In this document: in pieces, positions 34,627 to 47,861 of the stretch
Layout of the letters: each line of letters starts with the position of its first letter
Position numbering within the stretch: the first letter of the stretch is position 1
Assembly (NCBI GenBank): GCA_000827495.1
Contig: KN817538.1
Span: 1-64,000 of the forward strand
Source: Hypholoma sublateritium FD-334 SS-4
Lineage: Eukaryota; Basidiomycota; Agaricomycetes; Agaricales; Strophariaceae
DNA length: 64,000 nt
Direction: 5' to 3'
Notes under the pieces: model-generated
The model's input: the letters and a program-made list of their open reading frames with translations, nothing else
Databases searched by the model: none
What the model was told of the DNA's origin: nothing
Program-made: the position numbers and the translations under genes

Positions 34627-37391
34627 ATGGCCAGTGCCACGAGCTCTCCACGCCGGCCCAGCGCATCTGCGCAGTCGGAATCAAGCCAATCAGACAGACG
34701 CACAGTGTCGGCAACCCAATCGCGAAACCCTGTCTCCCAGCGCCTCTCGAAAGTGCTGGGGACGAATTTCGACAACGAGGACACCCGTCAGGCACTACGC
34801 ACGCTCTCCGACCTCTACGCCATTCCCCGAGGGAAGGAGGTACATATCGTTGTCGACGACGGAGACGATGAGCTCGGGCAGGAGAGTTTTGAGACGCCGC
34901 TGCCGGCGCCGACGATAGTCCTCGTCGAGAGCGTGCCAGGCGAGTCGGCTGCTCGGGCGCGGAAGAATCTGCGGCGGGATATGGAAACCCAGTTGGCAGA
35001 GGGCAGTCGGAAGTTCCTTCAGGCCCTTGGGGAGGTCGATGCGGTACGTATGATACCCACATCCTCTCGTGTATGTATAAGCTCATCGCTTTGGTCTCGT
35101 AGAAATTATGTGAATTGCAGATCAATGTCGCAGCTATGAGGAGCAGCTGTGACGAGGCGGAAACACAGCTCGCCCTCACCAATGAATCCAGCAAACTACT
35201 TCTCGAACGCGCTGGAAGCCTGCGGGATGAAAGGTCTATCTTCTGTGTGGGCTTGATATCTCGCGCCGACTAATCATAGTCTAGACAGGAGGTCGAGGAC
35301 AAGAAATCTATCATATCTCTCTTTTTAGCCCGATTCACCCTTTCTGAGGCAGAGATTGACGCATTGACGTCAAGAGAGGTGCCCATAGGGCAACGTTTTT
35401 TCCAGGCAATGGATAAAACTGAGCGGATACGCGAAGACTGCCGTGTTCTCATGGCCGGTGAAGACGGATCTACGAGGGCAGGGTATATTACTTTCACTTA
35501 TGCACTTTTCATACATTCTAAACGCGTTTTAGGCTGGAAATTATGGCTTCCACTTCCTCCCACCTCGAGCAAGGCTACGAAAAGATTCTCAGATATTGCT
35601 CTACCGAATTCCGGAATCTTGGTCGCGACTCTCAGCTTGAAGTCAGTCCTGGCATAAAGGAGGCTATCCTCCGCCTTCGAAAAAGGCCCGAGTTACTAAC
35701 GTAGGCGAAGCTCTTTGGGGGGGTACATGAGTGGAACTAACAGATCCCCACAGGGAAGCTTTGACCATCCTCTCCGAAACGCGACAAGCAACACTTCTCA
35801 GCTCTTTCATCGCAGCTCTGACAAGAGGGGGCCCGTCAGGGTACCCTCGGCCCATCGAACTACACGCCCATGACCCCCTGCGCTATGTCGGAGATATGCT
35901 AGCTTGGGTTCATCAAGCCATTGCGGCTGAACGTGAGTTCTTGGAGAGTATTTTTAGCTTGAAAAGCGACGGGAGAATGGTGGGGAGTGTGCGCAATGCC
36001 CCCCAAAGTGAGGAAGAGGACTGGATGCGTGAACTTATGGATCTGGCAGTCGGGAAGCTATGTGTACCTCTCAAGGTTCGCATATTGTTTCTTCGATCTA
36101 CGATTCCACTCTTCCACTCTAAAAATATATTATAGCTTCGCGTCCAACAAACAGTAAGGTCTCAAGAAAGTAGTATCGTCTCGTATAAAATTGCCAATCT
36201 ACTACAATTTTACTTGATGACCATGCGCCGAACGATCGGGGAACAAGCACTTTTGTCCTCTACTCTCAAAGAGTCAGTGCTGTGTCTAATTGTACTGATA
36301 ACGATGTTTACTCCTCTATAGGATCACGGATATAGCATATAGGGTGTTTTACGACTCCATCGAAACGCAGAGTCTTGCCCTTGCTCGCAGCCGCTTTGTG
36401 GGTCACTCTACCTTTCGCCCCTTTGGCGTAACTTCTTCTGACCTCTATCAGGACCATGATGACCCCTCGCTTACCCCTCCCCATGTCATCCTTGATCATG
36501 CTCAAATACTGCGCGAAGTCATGCAGGTTTATCAATCTTCCCTTCTAGGCGACGAAGACGAGGATGAAATTAACGCAGGTATCAATCAAGTGCTCGATAT
36601 CATGATCGACCCTGTCGTTCAGATGTGTATTACGAATAGTGAAGAAAAGGCAAAATTGCGACCTCGCTGGGATGGGCAGGTATTCATCCTCAATTGCTTG
36701 TGCTACCTGCAAGTACGTCTTAACCATATCCAGTTACGCTTGATATAGACATCTGATTTAGCGTACATTTTGCCACACAGGGCGTTCTGGCTGCATTTGA
36801 TTTTACAACCCAAAAACAGAAGGACCTCCAAACGATACTCAACAAGCGCGCTAAGGTTCTCACAGATGAGCATAGAGATAGTATCCTGAGAGACGCTGGT
36901 CTCTGGGAAATAACAGAAGCCATCGTCCACCACGCTGGCGAGGTGAGTGGTGACATTTGCCAATAATCAAAATTGCTGAAATTGCATCGCAGGAGCCCCT
37001 CTCCCGAATACCCGCGGCCCAACCTGCCGATCTCCAACGCTCCTTGAAGAATTTCTCGGCGTGGCTCTCGGGTCTCGAAGTTGTCCAGTCGCCGCGCCTA
37101 TCGCAGCTCATAATACAAAAGATGCATACCAGGATACATCAAGATGCGCTGGCACGGCTGGCCCAGACGTACCGGCGGATATGTGAAGAGGTTAAGAATC
37201 CTGCGAATCGATACGAGGCGGCGGCTACGCTGCTTGGAAGCGAGCGCCCTTTCGGACAGGTGCACTTGCTATGGCAAATTTTTGGTCTAGAAGAAAGAGA
37301 ACGGGAGGAAGAGAGCGAAAGCGAAGATGACGAAAGTGACGGGGATGATTCAGATGGCTCGGGTAGTGGTAAAGAGGGAAGTGAAGAATAA
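34627..37391 (+). CDS. COG6: Conserved oligomeric Golgi complex subunit 6
   Basis: COG6 belongs to lobe B of the COG tether that captures retrograde vesicles at the Golgi. The start at 34627 gives a Ser-rich N terminus and then NPVSQRLSKVLGTNFDNEDT, the family's N-terminal motif. After an intron near 35043-35119 a coiled-coil region follows (NVAAMRSSCDEAETQLALTN; SLFLARFTLSEAEIDALTSR). Later exons include SHLEQGYEKILRYCSTEFRN, then the central helical part (LRYVGDMLAWVHQAIAAERE, about 35880-35940) and CLCYLQ/GVLAAFDFTTQKQK. The C-terminal part ends in an acidic Glu/Asp/Ser run and stop 37391. About nine introns and 760 residues, near the usual size for the family. Confidence 0.93.
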
Positions 37392-37979
37392 ATTAACGGT
37401 ACAGTGTGTATGGTCTCAGAGCGAATACACTCTGTTTCAACATGACGAAAGTGAGCGTATGCAGACATGTACACAGATTCCATATGGAATAGCCACCCAC
37501 TTGGTGTGTGATATATGAGAGGCGAACTCCGTGGATAGTGATGAAGAATTGGAAACTCAGGAAAGCTTTCAGGCATTCAGGGACCACGTTTCACCTCGTA
37601 ACAAGCCTGATTTTCATCCAGATCTGAAAACTAGCCGCTCTCGGCCACCGCCAGAATCCCGGACTGCAGTATGGCGAGTTTTACTCCGAGGGACCGCATT
37701 TTTGCTGCACATAGCGATGTCGCCGTAATTATGCTTTCAAGACTACCCTGAATCGTCCTACTACTTAATAAGCTTATGATGGACTCTTTTTCCATGCAGT
37801 TTACAACAGCTGGTCGGCACTAGTCAGCGGTTTCGTCTAGCATTATGTACATTCAAGCAGGACAAAACGTATACATTACCCTCGAATATTGATCCGTCGA
37901 GGAGGAGGCTGGGGGCCGTATTTATATAAGGTCATTCAAACACTGCTTCCCCAAGGGGCTTCAAGTCGGACGCGGCGCC

Positions 37980-38057
37980 ATGTCACACGCACAGCCCTTC
38001 CTGAGCATGCCAAATCCACTTGTGAAAGGTCGCGATCCTATTGACAAATTTAAATAA
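37980..38057 (+). other. Candidate short ORF behind a TATA box
   Basis: TATATAAG at 37923-37930 lies 50 bases before ATG 37980, which opens a 25-codon frame (MSHAQPFLSMPNPLVKGRDP...). CCCCAAGGGG between them contains STRE-like AGGGG/CCCC cores. No homology is recognised; it could be a short gene, the first exon of one, or chance. Confidence 0.2.
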
Positions 38058-38990
38058 ATCAAACCACGATCGGACCGCCATTCGGATAAGATGAGAAAGC
38101 GAGAAACCATGCGGGATTTGCAACTAAACACTAAGTAGTATGTACTATGGGCCTACCCTGCGCACGAGCTGCTCAGAGTGGGACAGACAAGGGAAAGACG
38201 CAGCAAAGTCAGCTCGATGAAATTATGGCTGTCGCGTTTGGCCGCAGTGGCATTGTCACCAAACTATGTAAGGCTTTGTATTGTTCCCGGCAGAAAAATC
38301 ACTCTTGATTTCTTTTCGACTTGGAAGGCGAAATAGAAAAAAGGGAAATAAGTTGCTTGAAACTTGATAGTGTGATGTGCCATAAATATGAAATTTGAAT
38401 AATTCAGCAATAGCAGGAACAAAGCAGGAACCTCAGGAAATAAATTAGCAAAGACGATCCGCGATTCCATGGAATCCTATCAAATTCTGACCATTATGCA
38501 ACAGTATGTGACGCGGTCTTATCGCTTGTGTTCGTGAAGTAGCTTCATTTGCTTAATGACATTACATATACCTCGGCGACAAGATTATGGATATCTTTAA
38601 ATTCTGAGGCTTCACACACAGCCCGAGCGGCGGGTGCCGGCAAATACCCAGAAAGCGTATCCATGGATGTTTCGATGCTGATGGATGAATCATTTTCTGA
38701 GAGAGTGGCGTGTTAGTTCAAATAGAGAATCGAAGTGTTTGAGTTCTCTAATAAAATCCCCATTCATCTTCGGAGGACGTATATCCACGTCGGAAAACGT
38801 GTGTATATTTGTGGCTCGACTATTAAAAAAATACGTATGCTTCGAAATCTCTGTTATGTTCTATTATATGTTCTTTCATTTGGTTAGTGAGAGTATTCCA
38901 TCAGTAGGGTACTACCTATATCGTGCATCGTATCAACATCGTATTCATAGTGCTTTTCAACTGGAAAGTGACAAGCGAAAGTATACTTAG

Positions 38991-39007
38991 ACGCGTTGTA
39001 GACGCGT
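38991..39007. promoter_or_regulatory. Two MluI cell-cycle box sequences
   Basis: ACGCGT occurs at 38991-38996 and 39002-39007, the core bound by MBF in fungi. No gene is seen next to them, so a role is doubtful. Confidence 0.25.
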
Positions 39008-39831
39008 GTGGGAATGTGAATTATCTTTTGGCCCAATTTAGTAACATGGCCCAGAAAGGAACACCATCCTTTTGATCGGGCCGATTTAGCCCAAGATGAA
39101 CATCGCTATTTGGGAGAAATAGGCCTGGCCCGACAAGGAGATGCTATGGTTAGCAGCTGAATGTGCAATAAATGTGATTTATGTATCTTACCTTAGACGA
39201 TTTTTCCGGTGGTACTCATCCGGCATGCCAAAGCAACTCCTCGTGAGATTAAAATGGCATTGGACAACCCTTATATGCTTAGTAGCATGCGAAGTTAAAA
39301 CCACTATACAGTGCCGGTAAAAATTCCCCAGCGAGAAATTTGTAGCCCTCAACATTCTTTGTGGCCAAATATCTAGAGTTAAGTATTCGGACGCTGGACT
39401 ACATAGTCCTCACAAGGATATTTCCGTGCAATCATGAAGAGCCCGTTAATTTATTTGGTCAAGAGCAACACTTTCGAATACTACGTCGCGTACTAGTACT
39501 TCGAGCTGTCACAAACGTAACATGCGTCTGAGTTGCAATATACGACAATACTTGCCCATGCTACTCGAACAATCGTCAATGTGGGGACGCCATGTCATTA
39601 TTTAATAAGGAAATTTACACCAACTGGGTTAAGAAAACACAAAACACATGCGATAATGAAACAAATCGGGATAGGATGGACTTTGGTGGTGTTGTACATA
39701 CATTCTGAGTTCCTAGGGGTAGAGAGTGAGCTGTCATATTAGAATACTTCAATAGGTATAACGTAGGAGTGCGAGGAAAAATTTGGAGCTGCCAGTATGC
39801 GAACAAGTGAGGAAGAAATGAAGTTGGCAGA

Positions 39832-41004
<1,173 letters not shown>

Positions 41005-41315
41005 CTGACTTGTAATATTAAGAATAAATTTCGTCCGGTTCGTGAAGCGTGATGTTGCGGTAGATGGCGATCTTGATATATGGGTTCTGGGGCCAGAAAT
41101 TTCTGTTTCTGTATAGAAATAAGATATACAACGAGCAGAACGTGGTAGAAGGAGAGGAAGAGCTGCTTACTTTCAGGCCACTTGGCAATTGTTGTCAGGG
41201 GATATAGTTACGTCATCTAGTCACATGATTCCACGGACCATCCCGGAAGTTGTGCTCGCCGTCGTTGGTCGCTCGTGTCCCTTACACATAGACAAATTTC
41301 TGAATACCCTCAACG
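41005..41315. other. Bidirectional promoter Rab / ATP15
   Basis: A 311-base gap between two divergent start codons. No exon seen. Confidence 0.55.
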
Positions 41316-41613
41316 ATGACTGCCTGGAGAAATTTGTTCACGTACGTTGTCATATCGATATATCACGAAAAACATGCTAACAGTGGCCCTCAGATACAAC
41401 AAGTATGCCTCAATTACCGCGCGAGCTGTTCGCGCGTCTCTGAAGGAGGAAGAGCGTGTCGTCGCTGAAAAGCGCGGTCTCACCAATGCTCGTTATCAAA
41501 AGTGGGAGAACGGTGTCGGAGGACAATATGTATGTGTGTGATTAGAACAACTAGATGACGACTAATGCTACTTCATCGTAACTCAGGTTCTTACGCAAGA
41601 GGTCAAGAAGTAA
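41316..41613 (+). CDS. ATP15: Mitochondrial ATP synthase subunit epsilon
   Basis: This is the small subunit of the F1 central stalk in the mitochondrial matrix. Three exons: 41316-41341 (MTAWRNLFT), 41394-41529 and 41587-41613, with introns starting GTACGT and GTATGT. The splice gives TYNKYASITARAVRASLKEE followed by RVVAEKRGLTNARYQKWENG, matching the yeast Atp15 and animal epsilon pattern (aromatic-rich N terminus, YxxYxxxxARAxRxxLK). The last exon adds VLTQEVKK. The protein has 62 residues, the normal size, and there is no cleaved presequence, as usual for this subunit. Confidence 0.93.
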
Positions 41614-44109
41614 ACATAGATACCTTTTTGAGCCCTACCCACTGGAATATAGAGTCATTGCCCCTCGTTTTTGGCTGAATCCTGGAATTCCTATCGCTTT
41701 TCTCAGAAACCCATGCAAAGCAAGACTCAAAGCTTCAATACTCGAATTTTTTGAACCGCTTTACTGGTTGCATCACATCTCGATGTATTACTTGGTGTCT
41801 CCTGGGCCAATCTAGAGATGGCAACAGACGACATTCCTCCTTTCGCATCTGCTCTTACTCTCTTGGCTTTCCCTCCCGAATTTGGCGACATCCATCTTGG
41901 TCGGTCTATGAAATGAAGCTGCTGCGCATGATGTGTTTCAGTTCCAGCATTGGATGTCATCGTCCTGGCGGTAAAGCACACCCGTTAACTTAGGGGGTAC
42001 TGATTCGATGTCCTCAGAGCATTGTGGTTCGAAATAAGAGCAACGGTTGTATACCAACACGTTCAGTGCATTTTTTGTGCTTGGACACTTGACATAATGG
42101 AATCGTCTCCATATAACGCTGTGCTAATTGCAACTTTCTTTTCACATAATGGCTGCTTTTATGGCGGCGGACTACTCTAAATGGGCTTCAGTATTCGCAT
42201 ACTCTATGGCAAGATTTCGATCAAATGTTCAAAACAATACAGAGATGATAAGTTTCTCTCTTGAAATATGTTTATCAAGATTTCAATGGGACGCAGATGG
42301 GTATAGTCTTGTTCTTTACATGGCCGGTGTACTTACCATTAAACTTGCCTTGATATTCTGACGGCCATTATAAATTGTCAGCCCCAAATTTATCCTCGCC
42401 AACGCTCAAGCTTCGCTCGGATCAAGTCAATTATCGCCATCCTTTGCGAGGTTATATTTATGTCCTCATCTAGGTCATCTGCATCAACTCCTTTGCTGTT
42501 AGAACGTGGAATACAGCTCACCGTAGATCATGCACATATTTCACAGATCTATATATTGCTCCTCCGCGTGCGTCAACTGAAACGCTGGCTCACTCTAGCA
42601 TCTGTTGAAACTTAACCCAATGTAAAATAAACCGGCGAGCCCACATGCATGCGTATGGTGTGTCTATATCGATTGTCTGTTTTGAATCTTATCTATCACA
42701 TACAGCCCATAGAGTCATAGTAGACTCTATGTCCCGGGAGGTACGGACCTCTATCTACATTATCAATGGTCTCTCCAATCCTGGGGGAAATGACTGACGT
42801 TCCAAATCTATCAGCCGCCGAAGTGGCCGAATGTTACTGGAAGATACACAACAACTTGAACAAGGAAGGTGAATATAAACATGGCTGCTCATCGCCCCAA
42901 AATTGCATTGACGCATTTCCACAGCGACTCAAACGTCCGCTACATTGGTGACAAGTTTCTCGGCGGCCTTTACTATCCCAGACGCCAGGCGCTGTGTGTG
43001 CCACGCTTTATATATTGCTGAGCAGAGTTCGAGCTTGCTAGACATCATCATGAGTGTCGAAACAAGATCGCACGTTAATTCTGTACGCAGAGATGTTGGC
43101 CTATGATATCGCGCGTTTACAGCGCGCTAACCGCTGCTCCTGCGTCAACGCATCCGCACACTCACGCAGAACATCGCGATCCGGCTCCATATCAGCACTA
43201 ATATCCGTACATTCAAGTGCCCATTCGTGCGACAGAAAATACCCACCGAGCGCAGACCCTAACACCCGAATCGGCAGCGATTAGCGGCACACACAGGGAG
43301 CCCAAACACCCGCGGAGGTCTAACCGTGTCAGAGTGTCCACATCCCTGCACCGATGGCACTTTCGCAACCGCGGCTAGCAAAATAAATACGCGCGTCCTG
43401 CTCTCATATACTTACGAACTGATTTTTGGCATTTCGGCGGCGTGTGCGCCCTGCCTGGCAACCTAATTGCGACCCCTCTGCGTGTGTATGTACGTCGTGT
43501 TTATGCAAGGACATGCCGTTAGCCACTTATAATTAACCACTCGCAGGTCTCCATAAATAGGCGTCGACGGGCGCACGCCACGACGTGCCTCTTTGGGCGA
43601 GCGCCGTCGTTGGCGCGTAGACCCGACTCGCCCGCGACGTGAGCGTGAGGCAACGCTGCACTGCGCACTTCCGCGCAGAAATGAGCGTACATGCGCGAAG
43701 AATGATACAGTGCTATCACAAATTGCCATGACGAATCCATTTATACGGTTGTGAGATTGCCTGATGAGTTCCAGCCGCCGTTGGGTTGACCATTGAACAA
43801 GGTAGCAGGCGGCGGGACTGAAACAGACAAGAGCAGTACACCGCCAAGATAGACGTCAAAAAAAGTAAACAACTCATGTATTATAAAAGTACATTGTAGA
43901 ATAACATGCGGTGGCGGGTTACACTTAGACTACAGACGTAGAGAAATGCTTATATTGGTACATGATAGATGTGAGGGAGAAGGAAAAAAAATAGGTATAC
44001 AGCTACGTGAAAATCGTGTTATCCTCGACATATTTCAGCCTTGCAGCCCTACGGAGACATCAATCGAACGAGCCTGGGAAGAAAATAAAAAAGAATAAGT
44101 TTTGAAGCT
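41614..44109. other. Gene-poor stretch (2.5 kb)
   Basis: No recognisable gene. A minus-strand frame around 41730-41960 (SPNSGGKAKR then a possible GTAAGA...CTCTAG intron) and a plus-strand frame 42766-42951 are weak candidates without known domains. Confidence 0.45.
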
Positions 44110-44733
44110 CTATCGTGGGGCCGTAAAGGGCGGTGTGGGGTTGGCTATAGTCCGCCCGAGGGACACCCGGGCGTATTCGTGCAGCTGCTGAACGAACCCG
44201 AAATTCGGATTCGCGACGCGCCGCTTGCTTTTTATGTAGTGCACCGCCTCGAGCGGTGGCCAGCCGTAGTGCGCCATGAGAAACGCGGCGACGACACTGA
44301 CGCTGCGGCTTACGCCCTCCGCGCAATGCACAAGGATGCGCGCTTCGGGGTGAGAAGTCAGTGCATTGTGAATGAAGGCTGTGGTGCTCGGCAGGTGCGC
44401 AGCAAGCTCCGCAAATGGCAAGTCCTCCACGCGGACTTGCATCCGTACGGGCTGCATGGGGAGGAGCGACGGCGGCGGGCGAAAGATGTTGTCAGGCAAC
44501 GTCGAGAGGATGTGAGTGATGCGATAGGACGAAAGAAGAGCTGGGTTCTCGGCGAACGCGAGGTCAGAGATGTAGAGCCGCGGAATTATTTCCGTGACAT
44601 TTTTTGCGGGTTGGGTGTGGTATGAGGGGGAGAATGGTGATGCAGACGGAGGGGTTGTAGTAGGGTTTGAAGGCATTAGGTTCCATTGACTGGGAGGGTG
44701 GCTCGAGCTAGATCGTCCATGGTGGTATGACAT
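44110..44733 (-). CDS. Dual-specificity protein phosphatase
   Basis: A single-exon gene of 207 codons. After a Ser/Pro-rich N terminus the catalytic domain begins at VTEIIPRLYISDLAFAENPA. It continues with ITHILSTLPD and VRVEDLPFAELAAHL, which carries the general-acid Asp region, and the active-site loop HCAEGVSRSVSVVAAFLM (HCxxGxxRS, Cys nucleophile and Arg present), ending with YIKSKRRVANPNFGFVQQL. This is the atypical DSP pattern, which removes phosphate from Ser/Thr and Tyr; the substrate is unknown. The length of about 200 residues fits a stand-alone DSP. Start 44733 is the first ATG in frame. Confidence 0.92.
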   Translation of the reverse strand: MSYHHGRSSSSHPPSQWNLMPSNPTTTPPSASPFSPSYHTQPAKNVTEIIPRLYISDLAFAENPALLSSYRITHILSTLPDNIFRPPPSLLPMQPVRMQVRVEDLPFAELAAHLPSTTAFIHNALTSHPEARILVHCAEGVSRSVSVVAAFLMAHYGWPPLEAVHYIKSKRRVANPNFGFVQQLHEYARVSLGRTIANPTPPFTAPR

Positions 44734-46182
44734 CGTGTAGTAAGTTTAGGACGTGGACTGTTAAGCGCTCTTGAATTGACTATTCTGGTCAAGGACTAGT
44801 TTGTCAGTATAGAGTATGACGTGATGAGAGAAAAGAAGAAAGTTGGGGATGGGAAATGCAGATATCTTCCCATTTTAAAAGAATCTTTGGCTCAGAGCTG
44901 ATGCGCGAAGCGCGCGCCAGCGGCTCCCAGTAGGAGCAAAATCAACTAATGATCACTTACCAGAGTAGCGAATTTGACATAGACCAATTGCTAGGTACCT
45001 CCGGTATTGCCGTAGTAGCACTTTTCTGCTTGACGGGTGGAAGGATTGATCACTGCCTGGCAGCAGGGACGGATGACGCGACAAGAGATCAATAAAGGCC
45101 TCGAAAAGTCAAAGAGGGCACCGGGACGCGTTGCTCGGAATGAAAAGCACGGGTCGGAGAATGGAGGTACGTCCAATCAACGTCGAGCACCTGAAAGGCC
45201 GGAGTCGACGGTTAAGGGGCCAAGAAAAGACGAGCGCGAGAGGAGTGTATTATAACCAGCTGCCAGTTTGAAAGCTATGAAGATGACGAAGGCAGAGTCC
45301 TAGATATAGACGGCTGTGATGAATCGAAAGATCTAGGTGCAGGAAAGGTTTCCCGGAGAGGCCCTTAAGATCTATGGGAACTCCGAGAGATATTATGCGA
45401 CGCCGATTGCAGGGGGTTCGGGGGGTTTTATTTGAAAACATCAAACCTGTCGCCTTTTAAAAACTGTGTTTCGGCTGTGGCCCCTGGTCCTTCCACTCGC
45501 ACGCTTGCTGCTGTGGTACAATTGCAGTGGTTGACCGGAATGACGGGCGACTTCGGGCCAATTTGTGTGGCATTTGTCGCTATGGTCAAGGAGAGATCCA
45601 AAGGCCGCGTCGGCCAGGAAAATTCATCGGCCCCCTGCGTGCATGTGGAGGGGGGCCAACCGGATCTGCATTGTGCAAACCTATCCCGAGAGCAAGTTCG
45701 CGGAACGTGAGCCAAATTAGAGCCGCTGTTGGCAATGAAAGCTGTGCCAATCCGGAAGCCGGCTCTGTGGATCGCAGTGTGGTGGCAAGGACAAAAGTCC
45801 ACAGCCTCACCAGACACTTCAAACTCCGACTGTATCCTTGCTTGATTGAGTTCTTGCTCTTGCTATGACATACGTATCAATCATGAAACCATCGCAATCG
45901 CAATGTGGGGCAGCGAGAAATGTTATCCACAGGAAACAAATCAACGAAGAATATGACTTCATAACCGACATATGTCACCACTATCCGGTATCCGCTACTC
46001 CACATCATACATTCTACAGCGAAAAGATTACGGCAATCATGAACGAAAATAGGGAGCTGAGCGTGGCTGGAGACCTTTTGGATGTACGTACAGAGAGAAC
46101 GATAGAAAGAGAAAAAACATCGGTCAGTTCATAACGATCAATCGTAAAGCTGGACAAGGAAAAAGAAACAAACTAGACCGTC
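44734..46182. other. Intergenic (1.4 kb)
   Basis: Overlapping open frames on both strands at 45428-45817 begin with non-ATG codons. A plus-strand 89-codon frame from ATG 45865 has no known domain. I do not call a gene. Confidence 0.4.
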
Positions 46183-47861
46183 CTAGATGAGGTCGCTGGA
46201 GAAAGGGCAATGTGATCAGCACGTCTTCGGTGTCCGTAGATCAATCCGACACTTACGCGACGTTGAGGGGCATTTCGTCGATCTGGGTGTTGTAGAATTC
46301 TACGCGGGACAAGTCAAAATTGTCAGGCCTTGGCAAAAGGATGTCATGAATACAGCGTACGTTCGATATCCCTCAACATGCGGACGTCCTCAGTGGTAAC
46401 GAAGTTAATGGCGACACCCTTGCGTCCGAAACGACCACCGCGACCGATACGATGGATATAGTTCTCCCTGTTGGTGGGGAGATCGTAGTTGATGACAAGG
46501 GACACTTGTTGGACATCGATACCACGAGCGAGGAGATCAGTGGTGATCAGGACACGAGATGATCCGGAGCGGAATTCCTTCATGAGGACTTCACGCTGCT
46601 TCTGCTCCATGTCTCCGTGCTAAACGGGGCAAGTTAAGTAAAGTTTCCGATGTGATGACAGAATATTTACCATGGCCGAGACAGTAAACTCGCGCGAGTG
46701 CATCTTCTCAGTGAGCCAGTCGACCTTCCGCCTGGTGTTGCAGAAGATAACGGCCTGGGTGATGGTGACGGTCTCATATAGATCACAGAGGGTGTCAAGC
46801 TTCCATTCTTCCTTCTCAACAGCGATATAGAACTGCTTGATACCTTCGAGGGTTAGCTCATCGCGCTTGACGAGAATCCTGACGGGATCACGCATGAACT
46901 TCTTGGTGACCTCGAGGACATCAGCGGGCATAGTGGCGGAGAGGAGGACGACCTGAGTATCCTGGGGAAGGAGCTGGAAGACTGGGATTCCGTCAGATCC
47001 AACATCACTGTTTCGACATCAGAAAGCCCACCTTCGTAGATCTGGTCCTTGAATCCACGGGACAGCATCTCATCGGCCTCATCGAGACAGAAAATCTTGA
47101 TGTTGTCGGTCCTGAGAGCCCTGCGGTTGATCATATCAAACACCCGTCCTGGGGTACCGACGACAACATGAACGCCCTCCTGGAGCTTGGCCATATCCTC
47201 GCGAACATTGGTGCCTCCGACGCAAGCGTGGCACTCGATGTTCATGTAATCACCAAGGGCGATGACAACCTTCTGAATTTGCTGAGCCAGCTCGCGGGTA
47301 GGGGCGAGGATAAGAGCTTGGGTGCCCTTGATCGACATATCCAACTGTGAGAATGAATTGTTAGCGTGAAAAGGGGTCATGTCAAATTTGGTTCGCGGTG
47401 ACTCACTTGCTGGAGAATGGAAATGGAAAAAGTGGCAGTCTTGCCAGTACCGGACTGGGCTTGTGCGATGACGTCGTGTCCCTTTACAACGGGGACGATA
47501 GCCCTCTGCTGGATAGCAGATGGGCGCTCGAAACTGCATAGGTGTCAATGTTGAAGGCTTTCTCAACTTTAAGCCTGTGGATGCACTTACCCGTATGCAT
47601 AGATACCACGGAGAAGCTCCGGCTTGAGCTCCATGTTGTCGAAGCTTGGACACGACATCAGCCTTGGCCATACTGATGAGCAAGATATGACGCTCACTTG
47701 TCTACGACCTGGTCCCAGTTGGACTCAATCTCGGTTTCGGCGACATCCTGAAGTTCTTCTCTGATAGACAAGAAAAAAGGAGGTACAGGCGCCAGTTAGT
47801 GTCCGTATATGAGGTGGGATCATTCCAGGAAAAAAAGGAAAAAGGGTGCATACGTTGACAT
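46183..47861 (-). CDS. TIF1: Translation initiation factor eIF4A, DEAD-box RNA helicase
   Basis: eIF4A is the ATP-dependent helicase of eIF4F, which unwinds mRNA 5' leaders. The first exon is 8 bases (ATGTCAAC, 47861-47854), then after an intron [20 protein letters not shown]. Helicase motifs in order: [13 protein letters not shown] (Q motif, across an intron), [73 protein letters not shown] and [19 protein letters not shown]. The end needs two more splices: [16 protein letters not shown], then a 61-base intron (46196-46256) to a 13-base exon (46183-46195) that gives the universal end NVADLI and stop. Length is close to the usual 397 residues. Confidence 0.95.

Larger units (their letters stand above)
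37392..39831. other. Gene-poor stretch (2.4 kb)
   Basis: AT-rich from about 38200 onwards. No frame shows a domain. It holds a TATA box followed by a 25-codon frame (37980-38057) and two MCB sequences (38991-39007). The left end contains the COG6 3' UTR, the right end the Rab 3' UTR. Confidence 0.5.

Noticed and set aside
41727..41981. Minus-strand frame with a possible GTAAGA...CTCTAG intron
   Set aside because: It starts with GTG, the splice leads to a stop a few codons later, and no upstream exon could be linked.
45428..45868. Overlapping frames on both strands, about 90-130 codons
   Set aside because: Both begin with GTG or TTG, and neither shows family motifs.
45865..46134. 89-codon plus-strand frame from a real ATG
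   Set aside because: No domain or conservation signal, immediately beside the eIF4A 3' end; judged chance.
47640..47690. Alternative eIF4A start [16 protein letters not shown]
   Set aside because: It reads across an intron; the spliced frame [17 protein letters not shown] is the conserved one.
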